Shown: piece after piece, positions 12,344 to 20,663 of the stretch
How positions within the stretch are numbered: position 1 is the first letter of the stretch
How the letters are laid out: the number at the start of each line of letters is the position of its first letter
From: a virus
Strand: one strand, 5' to 3'
Length of the DNA stretch: 25,830 nt
IMG/VR virus record: IMGVR_UViG_3300046002_004470
Coordinates: 1-25,830 of that record
Made by a program: the position numbers and the translations under genes
The notes under the pieces: model-generated
What the model was told of the DNA's origin: nothing
Databases searched by the model: none
What the model saw: only the letters and a program-made list of their open reading frames with translations

Positions 12344-12737
12344 CGTAGGCTCCCAGCGCAATGTCGAAGGTGATCGAGCGCGGCGAGCCGTCGCTGAAGA
12401 AGGTGGACTGCCCCTCGCGGATCGAGAGGATCACAAAGTCACCCAGCACCCGGCCAGCGCCGCTGACCATTTGCAGGGGCTCGCCAAGCGACGCGGCGGC
12501 CCTCATGCGCGAGACTTGTTCAAGGCCAGCACGGCCAGCGATGAAGTGCGGGTAGATCACGCCGGACATCGTGATCGTGTCATCGCCAGGGCCGACATAC
12601 TGGCGCGCGGGCGCGACGCCGATGCGGTCCTGCGTCGGCCAGCGCCACTCGCTCGTGCGCTCAAGGCTCTGGTAGGCCGCCGTGGCGATCCCGAACCGGA
12701 ACGGGCCGAGCGCCATCATGGTCGTGCTGTCGGTCAT
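12336..12737 (-). CDS. U: Tail protein U
   Basis: The 133-aa protein matches the P2 gpU family: MMALGPFRFGIATAAYQSLERTSEWRWPTQDRIG at the N terminus, RQYVGPGDDTITMSGVIYP in the middle, and a strand-rich C terminus with VILSIREGQSTFFSDGSPRSITFDIAL. It is involved in tail completion. It starts 2 bp after the tape-measure stop and overlaps X by 8 bp, the same order as in P2. Confidence 0.93.
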   Translation of the reverse strand: MTDSTTMMALGPFRFGIATAAYQSLERTSEWRWPTQDRIGVAPARQYVGPGDDTITMSGVIYPHFIAGRAGLEQVSRMRAAASLGEPLQMVSGAGRVLGDFVILSIREGQSTFFSDGSPRSITFDIALGAYGG

Positions 12738-12739
12738 GG

Positions 12740-15064
12740 TCAGTCACTCAACAGCGCGGACTGGCCGCGCGCCAGCCGCTTCAACTCGTCCCGCAGGATT
12801 TGGCGGGTGCTCTGCGGATCGTTCGCGCCGTGGATGTGGATGTCGCCGATCGTCACGCCGCCGCCATTGTCGTTCGCGCCGCGCATGAGCGCTTCGGTCG
12901 TGCGGGCCGGGATGACGGTGCCGGTCTTGCCCGGCACGAAGATTTCACGGCCGCGCTCGCCCACGAGATGGGGTTCGTTGCTGCGCGCGGTGCCGCCGTA
13001 TGCGCGGGGAGTTGGCTGGCGGGCGGGCGCAGACATGGGGACGGTGCGCGGCGAGAACGTGCTCGGAGGTGCCGGGAGCGGCGCTCCGGCCGGCGCGGGG
13101 CGGCCGTATGCGGGAGGGGCGCGCTGCGCAGATTGCCCGATGATCGTACCCGCAGCGGCCCCAGCGGCGCTGGCCGCTGGCCTGCCTGAGAAGAGCCCCT
13201 GATAATTCGGCGCTGCCGGACCCTTGATGGCTCTGGCGGTCATGCCGGACCAGTCGAAGGTGAACGGGTTCTTCAGGGCATTGCGAAGTTCACCGATGAG
13301 GCGGATCGTAATCGCGATCCCCTCAATGATGTCGCCCGCGACCTTGCCCCACTCTTCGCCGAACGCGCGCCAGTTGTCGACCTTGGGCGGACTGAACATC
13401 GGCCCAAAGAACTTGCCGACCGCCTCGATTACGTCATTGAAGGCATTGCTGACTACGGAGCCGAAAATCACAAGCCCATCACCCATGGCCTGAATTGACG
13501 CCAGTGTCCCTGGCGACATGCCAGCGGCAACACCTTCTGCAAAGCCCTTGAAGAAGGCCTTGATGCCCTCCCACTTGGCGACAACCCAGGCGACGCCCAG
13601 CCCCAGCGCCACGAGCGCCAACGCGATGCCGCCGATGGCCGCAATAGCGGGAACGCCAGCCCATGCGAGGATTGCACCGAAGTCTGCAAAGAACGCAACG
13701 GCCGGGGCCATGGCACCAGCGGCAAATGGCGAAAGAACTTTCCACAGCCACTTGGTGGCGATCGCCATGCGGGCAAATCCGGTCCCGATCACCTCCACCG
13801 CCTTGCCTGCAACAAACAGGCCGCCAAGCGTTATCACAGTAGAGGTGATCGCGTTGACAAAGCCAGGGTTCTTGGCGGTGAAGTCGTCCATCTTATTCAT
13901 GAACGATGTGAAGCCATCAATGAACGTATTGAGGCGCGGAATAACCTCCGTACCCAACCGGACCTGAAAGTCAACGAGATTGGCGCGGGCCTTTTGCAGC
14001 TTCGCGAGGGCCGTGCCCTCGCGTTGTGCAAACTGCTCAGTAATGACGTTCTGCCCAGCAAGAGACTTTTTATAGATCGAGTTTACTTTTTCCCGCTCTT
14101 GAATCAGCTTTACGACTGCGGCGCGGGCTTGCACGTCTTCCCAGATTTCGCCGATCGCGAACTGATCCTTGCCGTTCTTTGATGTCTTGGCCATGGCATC
14201 AAGGATGCTGTTGACGAACTTCTCACCGTCACCAGCGGCCGTCTTCTCTAGCGCTCGCAGGTCAATCTTGAATAATGACTGGAACTTCTTGCGCGTAACC
14301 GGCGCGTAAATCTTGTCGTAGAAGTTCTGAAGGTTCGTGGCCGCCTGGTTCGCGTCTCCGGTGCCCTCCTCAACCACCTGAAGCTGCGATGCCAGCAGGG
14401 CCGCGCCCTTGGAACCCGTCAATCCAGCACGCGATGCGGACGATGCCACGCGCGAGAACTCAGCAGCCATGTCCTTAAGTTCGAAGCGGCCCTCTTGAGA
14501 GGCGACGCGGATCATGCCGAACGTCTTGACAATATCCCCAGCGGGGATTTTCAGGTTCCGCATCGAAGCCATAACGGCGTCATTGGTCTCGGCCAGGTCT
14601 GATCCGGTTGCGCGGGCGATCAGCATTGCCGACTTCGCAGCCATCATCGATTGGCCAACGTCCATGCCAACGGAGAGGTATGCGCCAACAGTATCGGCGA
14701 CCTGTCCGCCCGCAAAGCCGAATGCCTTGCCGAGGTTCATGACCTCAAAGCCAAAGGCTTTCGTGTCTTTAATTGCGCCGCCGGAAAGTTGCTTGAGGTC
14801 GAGCATCTTCGACTCAAACATGATGGCTGGCTCAAGGAACTTTGCAGCACCATAGCCGACAGCGGCCGAGTCGAAAATCGCGCCGCGAACGTCGCCGGAA
14901 GACATGAGCCCACGGCTCGCGGCCTTCGCCTCGGCATTGGCCAGCCGGATGCGCTTGCCCATCGCGGACAGCCGCTTCTCGACGGTGGATGCCGAAGCGC
15001 CAACCGAGGATGCGACTCGGGCACCGATATTGACGAAGACCTGGAGACCGCGTGGGGATGCCAT
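12740..15064 (-). CDS. T: Tail tape measure protein gpT
   Basis: At 774 aa the protein is near the size of P2 gpT (815 aa), implying a similar tail length. The N-terminal half holds a conserved tape-measure core (FESKMLDLKQLSGG, LGKAFGFAGGQVADTVGAYLSVGMD, EGRFELKDMAAEFSRVASSASRAG). There are hydrophobic stretches around residues 400-490 (VITLGGLFVAGKAVEVIG, AIAAIGGIALALVALGLGVAWVV) and a Pro/Ala-rich linker near 640-690. The C-terminal segment ends HLVGERGREIFVPGKTGTVIPA, common to many tape measures. It fixes tail length during assembly and is ejected on infection. Confidence 0.96.
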   Translation of the reverse strand: MASPRGLQVFVNIGARVASSVGASASTVEKRLSAMGKRIRLANAEAKAASRGLMSSGDVRGAIFDSAAVGYGAAKFLEPAIMFESKMLDLKQLSGGAIKDTKAFGFEVMNLGKAFGFAGGQVADTVGAYLSVGMDVGQSMMAAKSAMLIARATGSDLAETNDAVMASMRNLKIPAGDIVKTFGMIRVASQEGRFELKDMAAEFSRVASSASRAGLTGSKGAALLASQLQVVEEGTGDANQAATNLQNFYDKIYAPVTRKKFQSLFKIDLRALEKTAAGDGEKFVNSILDAMAKTSKNGKDQFAIGEIWEDVQARAAVVKLIQEREKVNSIYKKSLAGQNVITEQFAQREGTALAKLQKARANLVDFQVRLGTEVIPRLNTFIDGFTSFMNKMDDFTAKNPGFVNAITSTVITLGGLFVAGKAVEVIGTGFARMAIATKWLWKVLSPFAAGAMAPAVAFFADFGAILAWAGVPAIAAIGGIALALVALGLGVAWVVAKWEGIKAFFKGFAEGVAAGMSPGTLASIQAMGDGLVIFGSVVSNAFNDVIEAVGKFFGPMFSPPKVDNWRAFGEEWGKVAGDIIEGIAITIRLIGELRNALKNPFTFDWSGMTARAIKGPAAPNYQGLFSGRPAASAAGAAAGTIIGQSAQRAPPAYGRPAPAGAPLPAPPSTFSPRTVPMSAPARQPTPRAYGGTARSNEPHLVGERGREIFVPGKTGTVIPARTTEALMRGANDNGGGVTIGDIHIHGANDPQSTRQILRDELKRLARGQSALLSD

Positions 15065-15193
15065 CTACTTCCTTTTCGAGGCAGCTTCGATGCGGCGCTC
15101 CAACTCCTCGACCGACTCCATGAACTCGTCCACTTCGTCGAGGTCGAGGTCGATGAAGACTTCCCACCTCATTCCGCCCTCGCTGTATTTCAT
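15065..15193 (-). CDS. E': gpE' segment, out-of-frame extension of tail chaperone E
   Basis: An open frame, shifted +1 (equal to -2) relative to E, runs from 15268 to the stop at 15065-15067 and ends directly before the T start. Its first ATG is at 15193 (42 aa, MKYSEGGMRWEVF, then an acidic helix VDEFMESVEELERRIEAASKRK), but that ATG lacks a ribosome binding site. In P2 and relatives the region between E and T is expressed as an E-E' fusion by ribosomal frameshifting; in Mu the shift is -2. No clear slippery heptamer is seen in the 47-nt overlap, so the mechanism is uncertain. Confidence 0.6.
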   Translation of the reverse strand: MKYSEGGMRWEVFIDLDLDEVDEFMESVEELERRIEAASKRK

Positions 15194-15221
15194 GAGCGAG
15201 AGGCCGGCGATGCGGAGTTCG

Positions 15222-15503
15222 CTAGCCGACCACCGTTCCGCCGCGAAATCGCTCGTACTGCGCCTGGATCACCCCGGCGTCATACTCGTCGAGTTCGGCG
15301 ATGTGGTCCGGCGTCACGTCGCAGAGACGGGCCAGGATGAACATGCCGACCGCCGAGGCGTCGTTGGGGTGCTTCTTGTTGGCGTCCAAAGTGTCCTTCA
15401 CCTTGGGCCGGCGCATCGTCAGTTCAGTCTTGATGTCGCCGTCGATCTCGATCGGGAATTCGAGCTTGATCTTGACGGACGGCGACTTGTCGAAGGTGGT
15501 CAT
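15222..15503 (-). CDS. E: Tail assembly chaperone gpE
   Basis: The 93-aa protein fits the family of phage tail assembly chaperones E/41/14. It has a beta-rich N-terminal half (VKIKLEFPIEIDGDIKTELTMRRPKVKD) and a helical half ending in LCDVTPDHIAELDEYDAGVIQAQYERFRGG. It is expected to bind the tape measure during tail assembly, with a longer frameshifted form including the downstream segment. It follows the tube gene FII by 30 bp and has its own ribosome binding site (GGGAGAGA). Confidence 0.9.
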   Translation of the reverse strand: MTTFDKSPSVKIKLEFPIEIDGDIKTELTMRRPKVKDTLDANKKHPNDASAVGMFILARLCDVTPDHIAELDEYDAGVIQAQYERFRGGTVVG

Positions 15504-15533
15504 GGTGCGATCTCTCCCATCGCAGGTGAAAAA

Positions 15534-16028
15534 TTACAGAGCGAGCGCTTCGCGCAGGCCCGAAAGCTGATCGACGCCGCCGATCACGCGCTTCATGTTG
15601 ACGACATCGATCTCCATGAGATCGACACCAGCCTGGTTCCAGCGGAAGTAGTCGACGGCGATCTCGTGCTCGCTCTTGGCCATGTCGCCAGCCTTCCACG
15701 AGCCAGGGGTGAACGACTTCACCCGGCCGCCGATCTCGACGATGACGGGCACGATCGAGGCGTCGGTGTCACGACGCAGCGCGCCACGAAGCTGGATGCG
15801 CTGGTTGTTGCCCATGGCCCGCAGCACATTGGCCGGGTACTCGGCGAAGGTCAGCTTGGCGACCATCGCCTCTTGGCCCATGTCGATCTCGTAGGAGCCG
15901 TCCATGCCACCGGCACGGTACTCCTCCATCTTGATCTTCACTTCGGGAAGCTCGGCCTCGTCGACCAGGCCGTGGTAGCCCAGGCCGTCGATGAAGACCG
16001 AGAAGTTCTTGAGGACGCGAGGGATCAT
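15534..16028 (-). CDS. FII: Major tail tube protein FII
   Basis: The 164-aa protein matches P2 FII: MIPRVLKNFSVFIDGLGYHGLVDEAELPEVKIKMEEYRAGGMDGSYEIDMGQEAM at the N terminus, then FAEYPANVLRAMGNNQRIQLRGA and IVEIGGRVKSFTPGSWKAGDMAKSEHEIAVDYFRW. It polymerises into the inner tube of the contractile tail. It starts 15 bp after the sheath stop, as in P2. Confidence 0.96.
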   Translation of the reverse strand: MIPRVLKNFSVFIDGLGYHGLVDEAELPEVKIKMEEYRAGGMDGSYEIDMGQEAMVAKLTFAEYPANVLRAMGNNQRIQLRGALRRDTDASIVPVIVEIGGRVKSFTPGSWKAGDMAKSEHEIAVDYFRWNQAGVDLMEIDVVNMKRVIGGVDQLSGLREALAL

Positions 16029-16043
16029 GGTGTGGCTCTGTCC

Positions 16044-17477
16044 TTAAACGGCGAAGATCGAGGAGATGTATTCGATGGTCACGGCGGAGCGGAAGGTGAT
16101 GTGCTCGGCCGGGGTCGGCGGGGTGAAGTCGTAGGAGAACGTCACCTTGCCGGCGGCGATGTCGGCCGCCGTGTTGAAGTCGGGGTCGGCCCAGCAGCGG
16201 CCACCCAGGATCGCGCCGCGAGCCTGAAGCTGGCGCAGGAAGCCGTTCACCGAGGCGACGACGTCCTCGAAGTATTGCTTGTTCACGACCTTGTCGACGG
16301 CCCAGCGGTGACCTTGCTGGATCGAGATGTCGATCATGTCGGCGGTGCGGCTGACCGACAGGAACGCCCACACGGGATCGTCCGAGGCGGTGCGGTTGCC
16401 CCACAGACGCCAGCCGTCGTCTCGGATGACGGTCGCGACTTCGTTCTCGTTCAGGATGTTGGCGCGGCTGTTGGCGTCGCCCAGGCCGTAGTCGATCTGG
16501 CGCGTGATGCCGCCGATGCCGTTGATGGTCTCATTCGAAGGCGACTTCCAGAAGCCGATCTGCGAGTCGATGCGGGCGATCAGGCCAGCCACGCGGGGAC
16601 TGTTCGGCTTGGCGACGTAGGCGGGCGTTTCCAGATCGGTGTCGAACACCATGACGGCCGGGTCGACAATGTAGACGCGGCGCGAGCCCCAGTCACTGCG
16701 ATAGGCAATGGCGGCGCTGTCGGTCGTGTTCGGGCCTTCGGCGATGACGTGGGCGCGCAGCGAGTTGGCCATGGTCAGCAGGGCCGACACGACGGGGTTG
16801 CTGTACGCGCCGATGGTGGCCGTGGCCGCCGCCGAAGAGCCGCCGCCGCCCGTGAAGGCGATGGTCGGGGCTGCGGTGAGCTTGGCACCCTTGTTGGTCA
16901 GGGTGATGCCCACGACCTTTTGAGCATCCACGCCAGTGCCGAGCACGGCGATGCCGGTGGGCAGAACCTTGCCAACTTCCGTGCCGCCGCCCGTGAAGGC
17001 GATGGTCGGGGCTGCGGTGTAGCCCGAGCCGGGTGTGCCCACGGCGGTTGAAATGACGCCGGTCGGGCGCTCGCCGGTAAAGCCGGGGGCGATGAGGATC
17101 ATGGGCGAAACGCCCAGCAGGCTCTGCGCCTCGCGGAAGGCGTAGACGCCCGTCAGAGCGCCGGTCTGTGCGTTCGTTCCACCGATAATGTTGGCCATGG
17201 TGGCGCTGTCGTCAGCGCCTTCGGCGACACGAATCACAACCACGGCGGCGTTGCCCTGGTCGAAGATGCCGTTGAGGCTGTCCTTCAGGGTGCCGTCGAC
17301 GCCGATAGCCGAATAGCCGCCTCGGCTGTTGACCAGCACGGGGGTGTTGAGCGGGAACTTGGCGGCGTCGGCGTCGGGCGCGGTGCCGACCAGGCCGATT
17401 ACTGCCGAGCGGATGAGTTCGATCGAGCGGGGACCGCTGTCGACGGTGACACTCGTGATGCCATGCATAAAGGTCAT
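16044..17477 (-). CDS. FI: Tail sheath protein FI with repeat-containing insertion
   Basis: The protein (477 aa) is longer than P2 FI (396 aa). The N terminus (GITSVTVDSGPRSIELIRSAVIGLVGTAPDAD) and the C-terminal half (WGSRRVYIVDPAVMV, ANILNENEVATVIRDDGWRLWGNRT, WADPDFNTAADIAAGKVTFSYDFTPPTPAEHITFRS) are typical of sheath. Between about residues 139 and 224 there is an insertion containing TAAPTIAFTGGG twice (154-165 and 201-212), likely a small beta domain exposed on the sheath surface. This accounts for the extra length. ATG 17468 (MHGITS) is an alternative start. The GIY-YIG gene lies 43 bp upstream. Confidence 0.96.
   Translation of the reverse strand: MTFMHGITSVTVDSGPRSIELIRSAVIGLVGTAPDADAAKFPLNTPVLVNSRGGYSAIGVDGTLKDSLNGIFDQGNAAVVVIRVAEGADDSATMANIIGGTNAQTGALTGVYAFREAQSLLGVSPMILIAPGFTGERPTGVISTAVGTPGSGYTAAPTIAFTGGGTEVGKVLPTGIAVLGTGVDAQKVVGITLTNKGAKLTAAPTIAFTGGGGSSAAATATIGAYSNPVVSALLTMANSLRAHVIAEGPNTTDSAAIAYRSDWGSRRVYIVDPAVMVFDTDLETPAYVAKPNSPRVAGLIARIDSQIGFWKSPSNETINGIGGITRQIDYGLGDANSRANILNENEVATVIRDDGWRLWGNRTASDDPVWAFLSVSRTADMIDISIQQGHRWAVDKVVNKQYFEDVVASVNGFLRQLQARGAILGGRCWADPDFNTAADIAAGKVTFSYDFTPPTPAEHITFRSAVTIEYISSIFAV
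16842..16878. repeat. 37-bp direct repeat within the sheath gene, copy 1
   Basis: The copy is identical to 16983-17019, at an offset of 141 bp (47 codons). It encodes the second TAAPTIAFTGGG segment of the insertion. Identity at the DNA level points to recent duplication or gene conversion. Confidence 0.9.
16983..17019. repeat. 37-bp direct repeat within the sheath gene, copy 2
   Basis: This is the exact partner of 16842-16878 and encodes the first TAAPTIAFTGGG segment, preceded by GTPGSGY. Confidence 0.9.
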
Positions 17478-17520
17478 CGGGGGGGCGGTGCTCCAGAAAT
17501 CTTGGTGGAAGAATAGGATG

Positions 17521-18249
17521 TCAGGCCGCTATTGACGCGGTCGGTTCGGTAGCCACAGGATCAAGGTAGGAAAAGCGATCCAGATAGTAAAAATAGATGG
17601 ATGTCCCCTTGAGCCCCAGAATTCGCTTGGCGGCCGCCCCGGAAATACCTTGGGACTTGAGGACTCGGGCCTGTCGAATAAGTGGCTCCAGCGACGCGAT
17701 TTTCTCAGAGCCGACTCGGCGGTTCCTTTCGGCAACCCACCCAGGACCCAGCTTCTCGTGCATGACCCGACATCCGCGAGACCGCGAGGCCTTGGCCTCA
17801 GGCAGTTGGCAATGCCTCTTCAGCCCCGCCGACTTCTTAGCGCGTGCCTCTGGGGTCGCATTGGCAATTCGAAGAATGGCCACCAGCTTCTCGCGCGTCT
17901 CATCCGTCATGATGTAGCCGCTGCTACCCTCACCACCATCAGTGAGATTGGTGAGCGGTCCCCACTCTTTGCCGTTTCGTCCATACAAAAAGACGAACAA
18001 CCGCTCCCACTCGAAGGCCTCTTTCTCTACTAGCGCCGACCGGAGGATGACGTGCGGAACGTAGCCAAACTCAGCACGCAGCTTTCGGCATATGGCGGCT
18101 TTGTGTCCACGCTCGGTCTTGCTTAGGAATGCGTGCTGCCTGGCCCTGTCGCCACGCCCCTTACCAATATAGAACGGCGAATATGGACCCGGCCCACCAC
18201 ACCTCGGTGGCCGCAGAAGCGCGTAGACATAATAGTCGGATCGCTCCAT
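17521..18249 (-). CDS. GIY-YIG homing endonuclease in the tail operon
   Basis: The 242-aa protein opens with a GIY-YIG variant (YYVYALLRP at 6-14, PFYIGKGRGDRARQH at 25-39) with Arg37 and His39 in place. Glu80/Glu82 in KEAFEWERLFVFLYGR is the likely metal ligand. The region 108-200 has NUMOD-like DNA-binding features (MTDETREKLVAILRIANATPEARAKKSAG). A helix-turn-helix near the end (IRQARVLKSQGISGAAAKRILGLKGTSIYFYYLDRF) is typical of NUMOD1-like domains. It lies, in the same direction, between the collar gene (4 bp away) and FI. It is not closely similar to the plus-strand GIY-YIG protein. It is a selfish gene rather than a tail component. Confidence 0.9.
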   Translation of the reverse strand: MERSDYYVYALLRPPRCGGPGPYSPFYIGKGRGDRARQHAFLSKTERGHKAAICRKLRAEFGYVPHVILRSALVEKEAFEWERLFVFLYGRNGKEWGPLTNLTDGGEGSSGYIMTDETREKLVAILRIANATPEARAKKSAGLKRHCQLPEAKASRSRGCRVMHEKLGPGWVAERNRRVGSEKIASLEPLIRQARVLKSQGISGAAAKRILGLKGTSIYFYYLDRFSYLDPVATEPTASIAA

Positions 18250-18253
18250 AGCC

Positions 18254-18823
18254 CTAAAGTTTGATTGCGTAGAGGACGGCCACGTTGCGGGGGCGGTTCT
18301 CGGTGCCGGTGTTGTTGGAGGTATTCAATGTCGCCCCGCCGCCCATGGCGACATTGTCGGCCCCGCCGGAAGTTGTGTTTCGCGTGTTGTTGGACCCGAT
18401 CGGATGCGCGTGCGGGCCGATCATTTCGGTCTGCGCTGACGAGAGCGCCCGGCTGGCGTCTACGCCCCGAGAGTCACCCCAGCCGCGCAGGAACTCGCCG
18501 CGCAGATCGGGTAGGGTCAGGCGCTTGTTGGCCGCGAAGTCGGCGGCGGCGTTTGCGCCGCGCGTGGAGCCTGCGCCTGCCGAGGTGAGGATCGCCAGCG
18601 AGGCAACATCCCACAGGGCGGTGAACAGGGCGACGGTGTCGGCGTTGGCGCGCGTCGCGCCGGAGGCGGCGTTGCCGATTGTGCCGCCGTTGGCTTTCAG
18701 CCAGCCCGTAGGTGGTGCTGCCAGTGCGAAGGCGGCAATGGTGCCGGCGGCAACGGCCGTCACCAGATCAGCGGCAGCGGCGGGAGGGGTCGTGGCTCGG
18801 GTCCACGCTCGTGAAGTCGGCAT
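18254..18823 (-). CDS. Phage tail collar domain protein
   Basis: The 189-aa protein carries the tail collar fold: GTIAAFALAAPPTGWLKANGGTI (about 27-49), KRLTLPDLRGEFLRGWGDSRGVD (about 101-123) and a C-terminal His-containing GPHAHPIGSNNTRNTTSGG with ENRPRNVAVLYAIKL. This matches the short-fibre tip domain of many myophages and prophages. A GGAGG lies 16 bases before the ATG at 18823, longer than ideal, yet no better in-frame start is seen. It sits directly after the Gly-rich protein and is probably part of the same appendage. Confidence 0.9.
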   Translation of the reverse strand: MPTSRAWTRATTPPAAAADLVTAVAAGTIAAFALAAPPTGWLKANGGTIGNAASGATRANADTVALFTALWDVASLAILTSAGAGSTRGANAAADFAANKRLTLPDLRGEFLRGWGDSRGVDASRALSSAQTEMIGPHAHPIGSNNTRNTTSGGADNVAMGGGATLNTSNNTGTENRPRNVAVLYAIKL

Positions 18824-18847
18824 ACGGTGAGAGCGGTGACCTCCGTT

Positions 18848-19576
18848 CTAAAGGTTAGGGTTGGAAGTCCAGAACTCGATGACGCCCTCGCCGCGACCGC
18901 CATAGCTGCGAAAAAGGCTAACACTGTCGCCACTGCTGTACGTCGTTCCGCCAGCACCTGGCCCCGCCTCAAATAGTGAGCCAGGGGAGTCGGTGGATGG
19001 GCTGCCTCCGAGGGCGAAGCTCACCGCATCAGTCAGATCACTGGCCGGTGAGCCGCCGCTTGGGATGCTGGCGCTGTGCCCTGTGGCGGGAACCGGAGGC
19101 CCCGCAACGCCGACGCTGCCTTGAGCGATGGCGGTAGTGCTTCCCGACGTGCCGCCCGGCCCACCAGAACGCTTGACGTCGCCAACGCACTCCGATGCCT
19201 GTCCGCTAGCGCCGCCAGTCGAGCCGATAGCGGCCTTGCCGCCCTTGGCGCGGACCACGGTGGTGCTTGACCGCGTCGCAACAAAATCACCACCATCCGC
19301 AGCAAATCGCGCTGCGGGCCTCGCGGGCACGGTGAGCACAACGGACTGGCCGGCGAGGACCTCAAAGCCCGCGCTGGCGAAGGCCGCGCCGCCACCGGCC
19401 CCGCAATTTCCGCTTGAGCTTGCAGGCGTGCCGCCAGCGCCAATTCCCGCCACAACGCACCAGCCAGTTGCGTCCGGTGCCGTGCGGGTGAACTCGCCGG
19501 TGGCGCGCAGGAACTCGCGCTTCAGAAGGCGCGCGCCACCATTCCCTGACCCGACATATGGAATCGCGCGGACCAT
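18848..19576 (-). CDS. Glycine-rich tail tip or adhesin protein (242 aa)
   Basis: The protein is dominated by Gly/Ser/Ala-rich segments (GIGAGGTPASSSGNCGAGGGAAFASAGFEV, GKAAIGSTGGASGQASEC, KRSGGPGGTSGSTT, GPGAGGTTYSSGD), like the polyglycine-II tips of some phage adhesins and Gly-rich tail fibre domains. It ends YGGRGEGVIEFWTSNPNL. ATG 19576 shares a base with the preceding stop (TAATG). It is inferred to be a receptor-contacting component; no specific family is assigned. Confidence 0.75.
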   Translation of the reverse strand: MVRAIPYVGSGNGGARLLKREFLRATGEFTRTAPDATGWCVVAGIGAGGTPASSSGNCGAGGGAAFASAGFEVLAGQSVVLTVPARPAARFAADGGDFVATRSSTTVVRAKGGKAAIGSTGGASGQASECVGDVKRSGGPGGTSGSTTAIAQGSVGVAGPPVPATGHSASIPSGGSPASDLTDAVSFALGGSPSTDSPGSLFEAGPGAGGTTYSSGDSVSLFRSYGGRGEGVIEFWTSNPNL

Positions 19577-19905
19577 TAAGCGATGGCCCTCTTTGTGGCC
19601 GTATATGACAGCGAAACGTTACCGAGGGGAGCGCGGTCCCAGAGTTCGTATCCCGCAGGGATTATTAGGCTTTTTTCGACGTCCTGGGTGCCGGAGCCCT
19701 TGGCGATAGCATGATCCTTCATGCGCTCACCCACATTGGTGCCGCCCGTAGTCCGCAGGACGAGATCGAGCGTGTCGGACGCCGCGCCGTCAATGCAGGC
19801 CCGAACGTCGACGCTCCACTCCTCGCCGTCAGGCACGGGGCCGAAGCCTTTGGACAGGGTCGAGGTGGGATTGCGATTTACGGGCGTAACGACCGAGGCG
19901 GCCAT
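19576..19905 (-). CDS. Hypothetical tail appendage protein (109 aa)
   Basis: The protein has a beta-strand pattern (GEEWSVDVRACIDGAASDTLDLVLRTTGG, KSLIIPAGYELWDRAPLGNVSLSYTATKR). It has a good ribosome binding site (GAGGTAA) after the 247-aa gene and couples to the Gly-rich protein by TAATG. It looks like a small structural or binding module of the appendage. No family is recognised. Confidence 0.7.
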   Translation of the reverse strand: MAASVVTPVNRNPTSTLSKGFGPVPDGEEWSVDVRACIDGAASDTLDLVLRTTGGTNVGERMKDHAIAKGSGTQDVEKSLIIPAGYELWDRAPLGNVSLSYTATKRAIA

Positions 19906-19908
19906 GAG

Positions 19909-20652
19909 TTACCTCTTGCTCCAGAAGAAGCGCTCAGCATCTGCGGCGCGCTTGTCGTAGACATTGGACAGGGTGATTGCGCCGAACTTGAAGCCCGATA
20001 CGCTGTCCCCGACCGACAGGCCGGACGGGAACACAACGGTCGCGCCGTTGGTCGCTGTGTAGTCCTCGGGTGCCAGCAGCGTGCCGTTGAGGGCCACGAT
20101 GATCTGACCCTCTTCGTAGCCGCCTGGGATCGTGAAGGTGGTCTGGCTGGCCGTGGCCGTCAGGCTGTAGGCCTGCATGACGCCCTCGACAACCGAGCCA
20201 GCGTCCTTCCACCCAGCCGCGCCCAGCACTCGCATCCGCTGGCCAACGGTGTCGTAATAGAGCGCGCCTTGCTCAACAGCATTGCCCGCATCATCGACCG
20301 TAGGCTCCGTCGCCGAGGCCCCCAGGTAGCGGTGCCGATAATCTTCGAACTCTTCGATGACCGTGGCTGCGGCGGCCGACGAAAGCTGGCCAGGGAAGTC
20401 CTGGTCAACCCACTCGGCCTCAATGGCCTCAAGCGCCGCCTCGATCTCGTTGACGGCGTTGAACACCGGCAGCAAGACTTCGTTCAGCCTGGTCAGGCCA
20501 AGCGACTGGACGTCGTTGATAACCGAGTCCAGCAGAAGGGTGTTCGACTCCAGCGCCCGCAGCCGCGAGACAATGTACTCGAAGGCCTTGTCAAGGCGCT
20601 CCTTGGTAAGGTCTTCGCTCTCGGAGATGTCGAGTTCAGAAGGAAGAGCCAC
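19909..20652 (-). CDS. Tail fibre-like structural protein (247 aa)
   Basis: The start is GTG 20652 with an AAGG seven bases upstream. Residues 1-110 form a long helix with coiled-coil character (LDISESEDLTKERLDKAFEYIVSRLRALESN, NEVLLPVFNAVNEIEAALEAIEAEW). Next is a segment with the ALYYDTVGQRMRVLGAAGWKD pattern common in tail fibres. The C-terminal strand-rich domain has IPGGYEEGQIIVALNGTLLAPEDYTATNGATVVFPSGLSVGDSVSGFKFG. That domain resembles a receptor-binding or fibre-trimer module seen in many phages. It probably forms the shaft of the appendage. Confidence 0.8.
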   Translation of the reverse strand: MALPSELDISESEDLTKERLDKAFEYIVSRLRALESNTLLLDSVINDVQSLGLTRLNEVLLPVFNAVNEIEAALEAIEAEWVDQDFPGQLSSAAAATVIEEFEDYRHRYLGASATEPTVDDAGNAVEQGALYYDTVGQRMRVLGAAGWKDAGSVVEGVMQAYSLTATASQTTFTIPGGYEEGQIIVALNGTLLAPEDYTATNGATVVFPSGLSVGDSVSGFKFGAITLSNVYDKRAADAERFFWSKR

Positions 20653-20663
20653 GGGAGCGCCTT

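Noticed and set aside
14904-17051. A 715-codon plus-strand open frame
   Set aside because: It is antisense to the T start, E, FII and FI, all of which have clear family matches. Long antisense frames are expected in GC-rich DNA.
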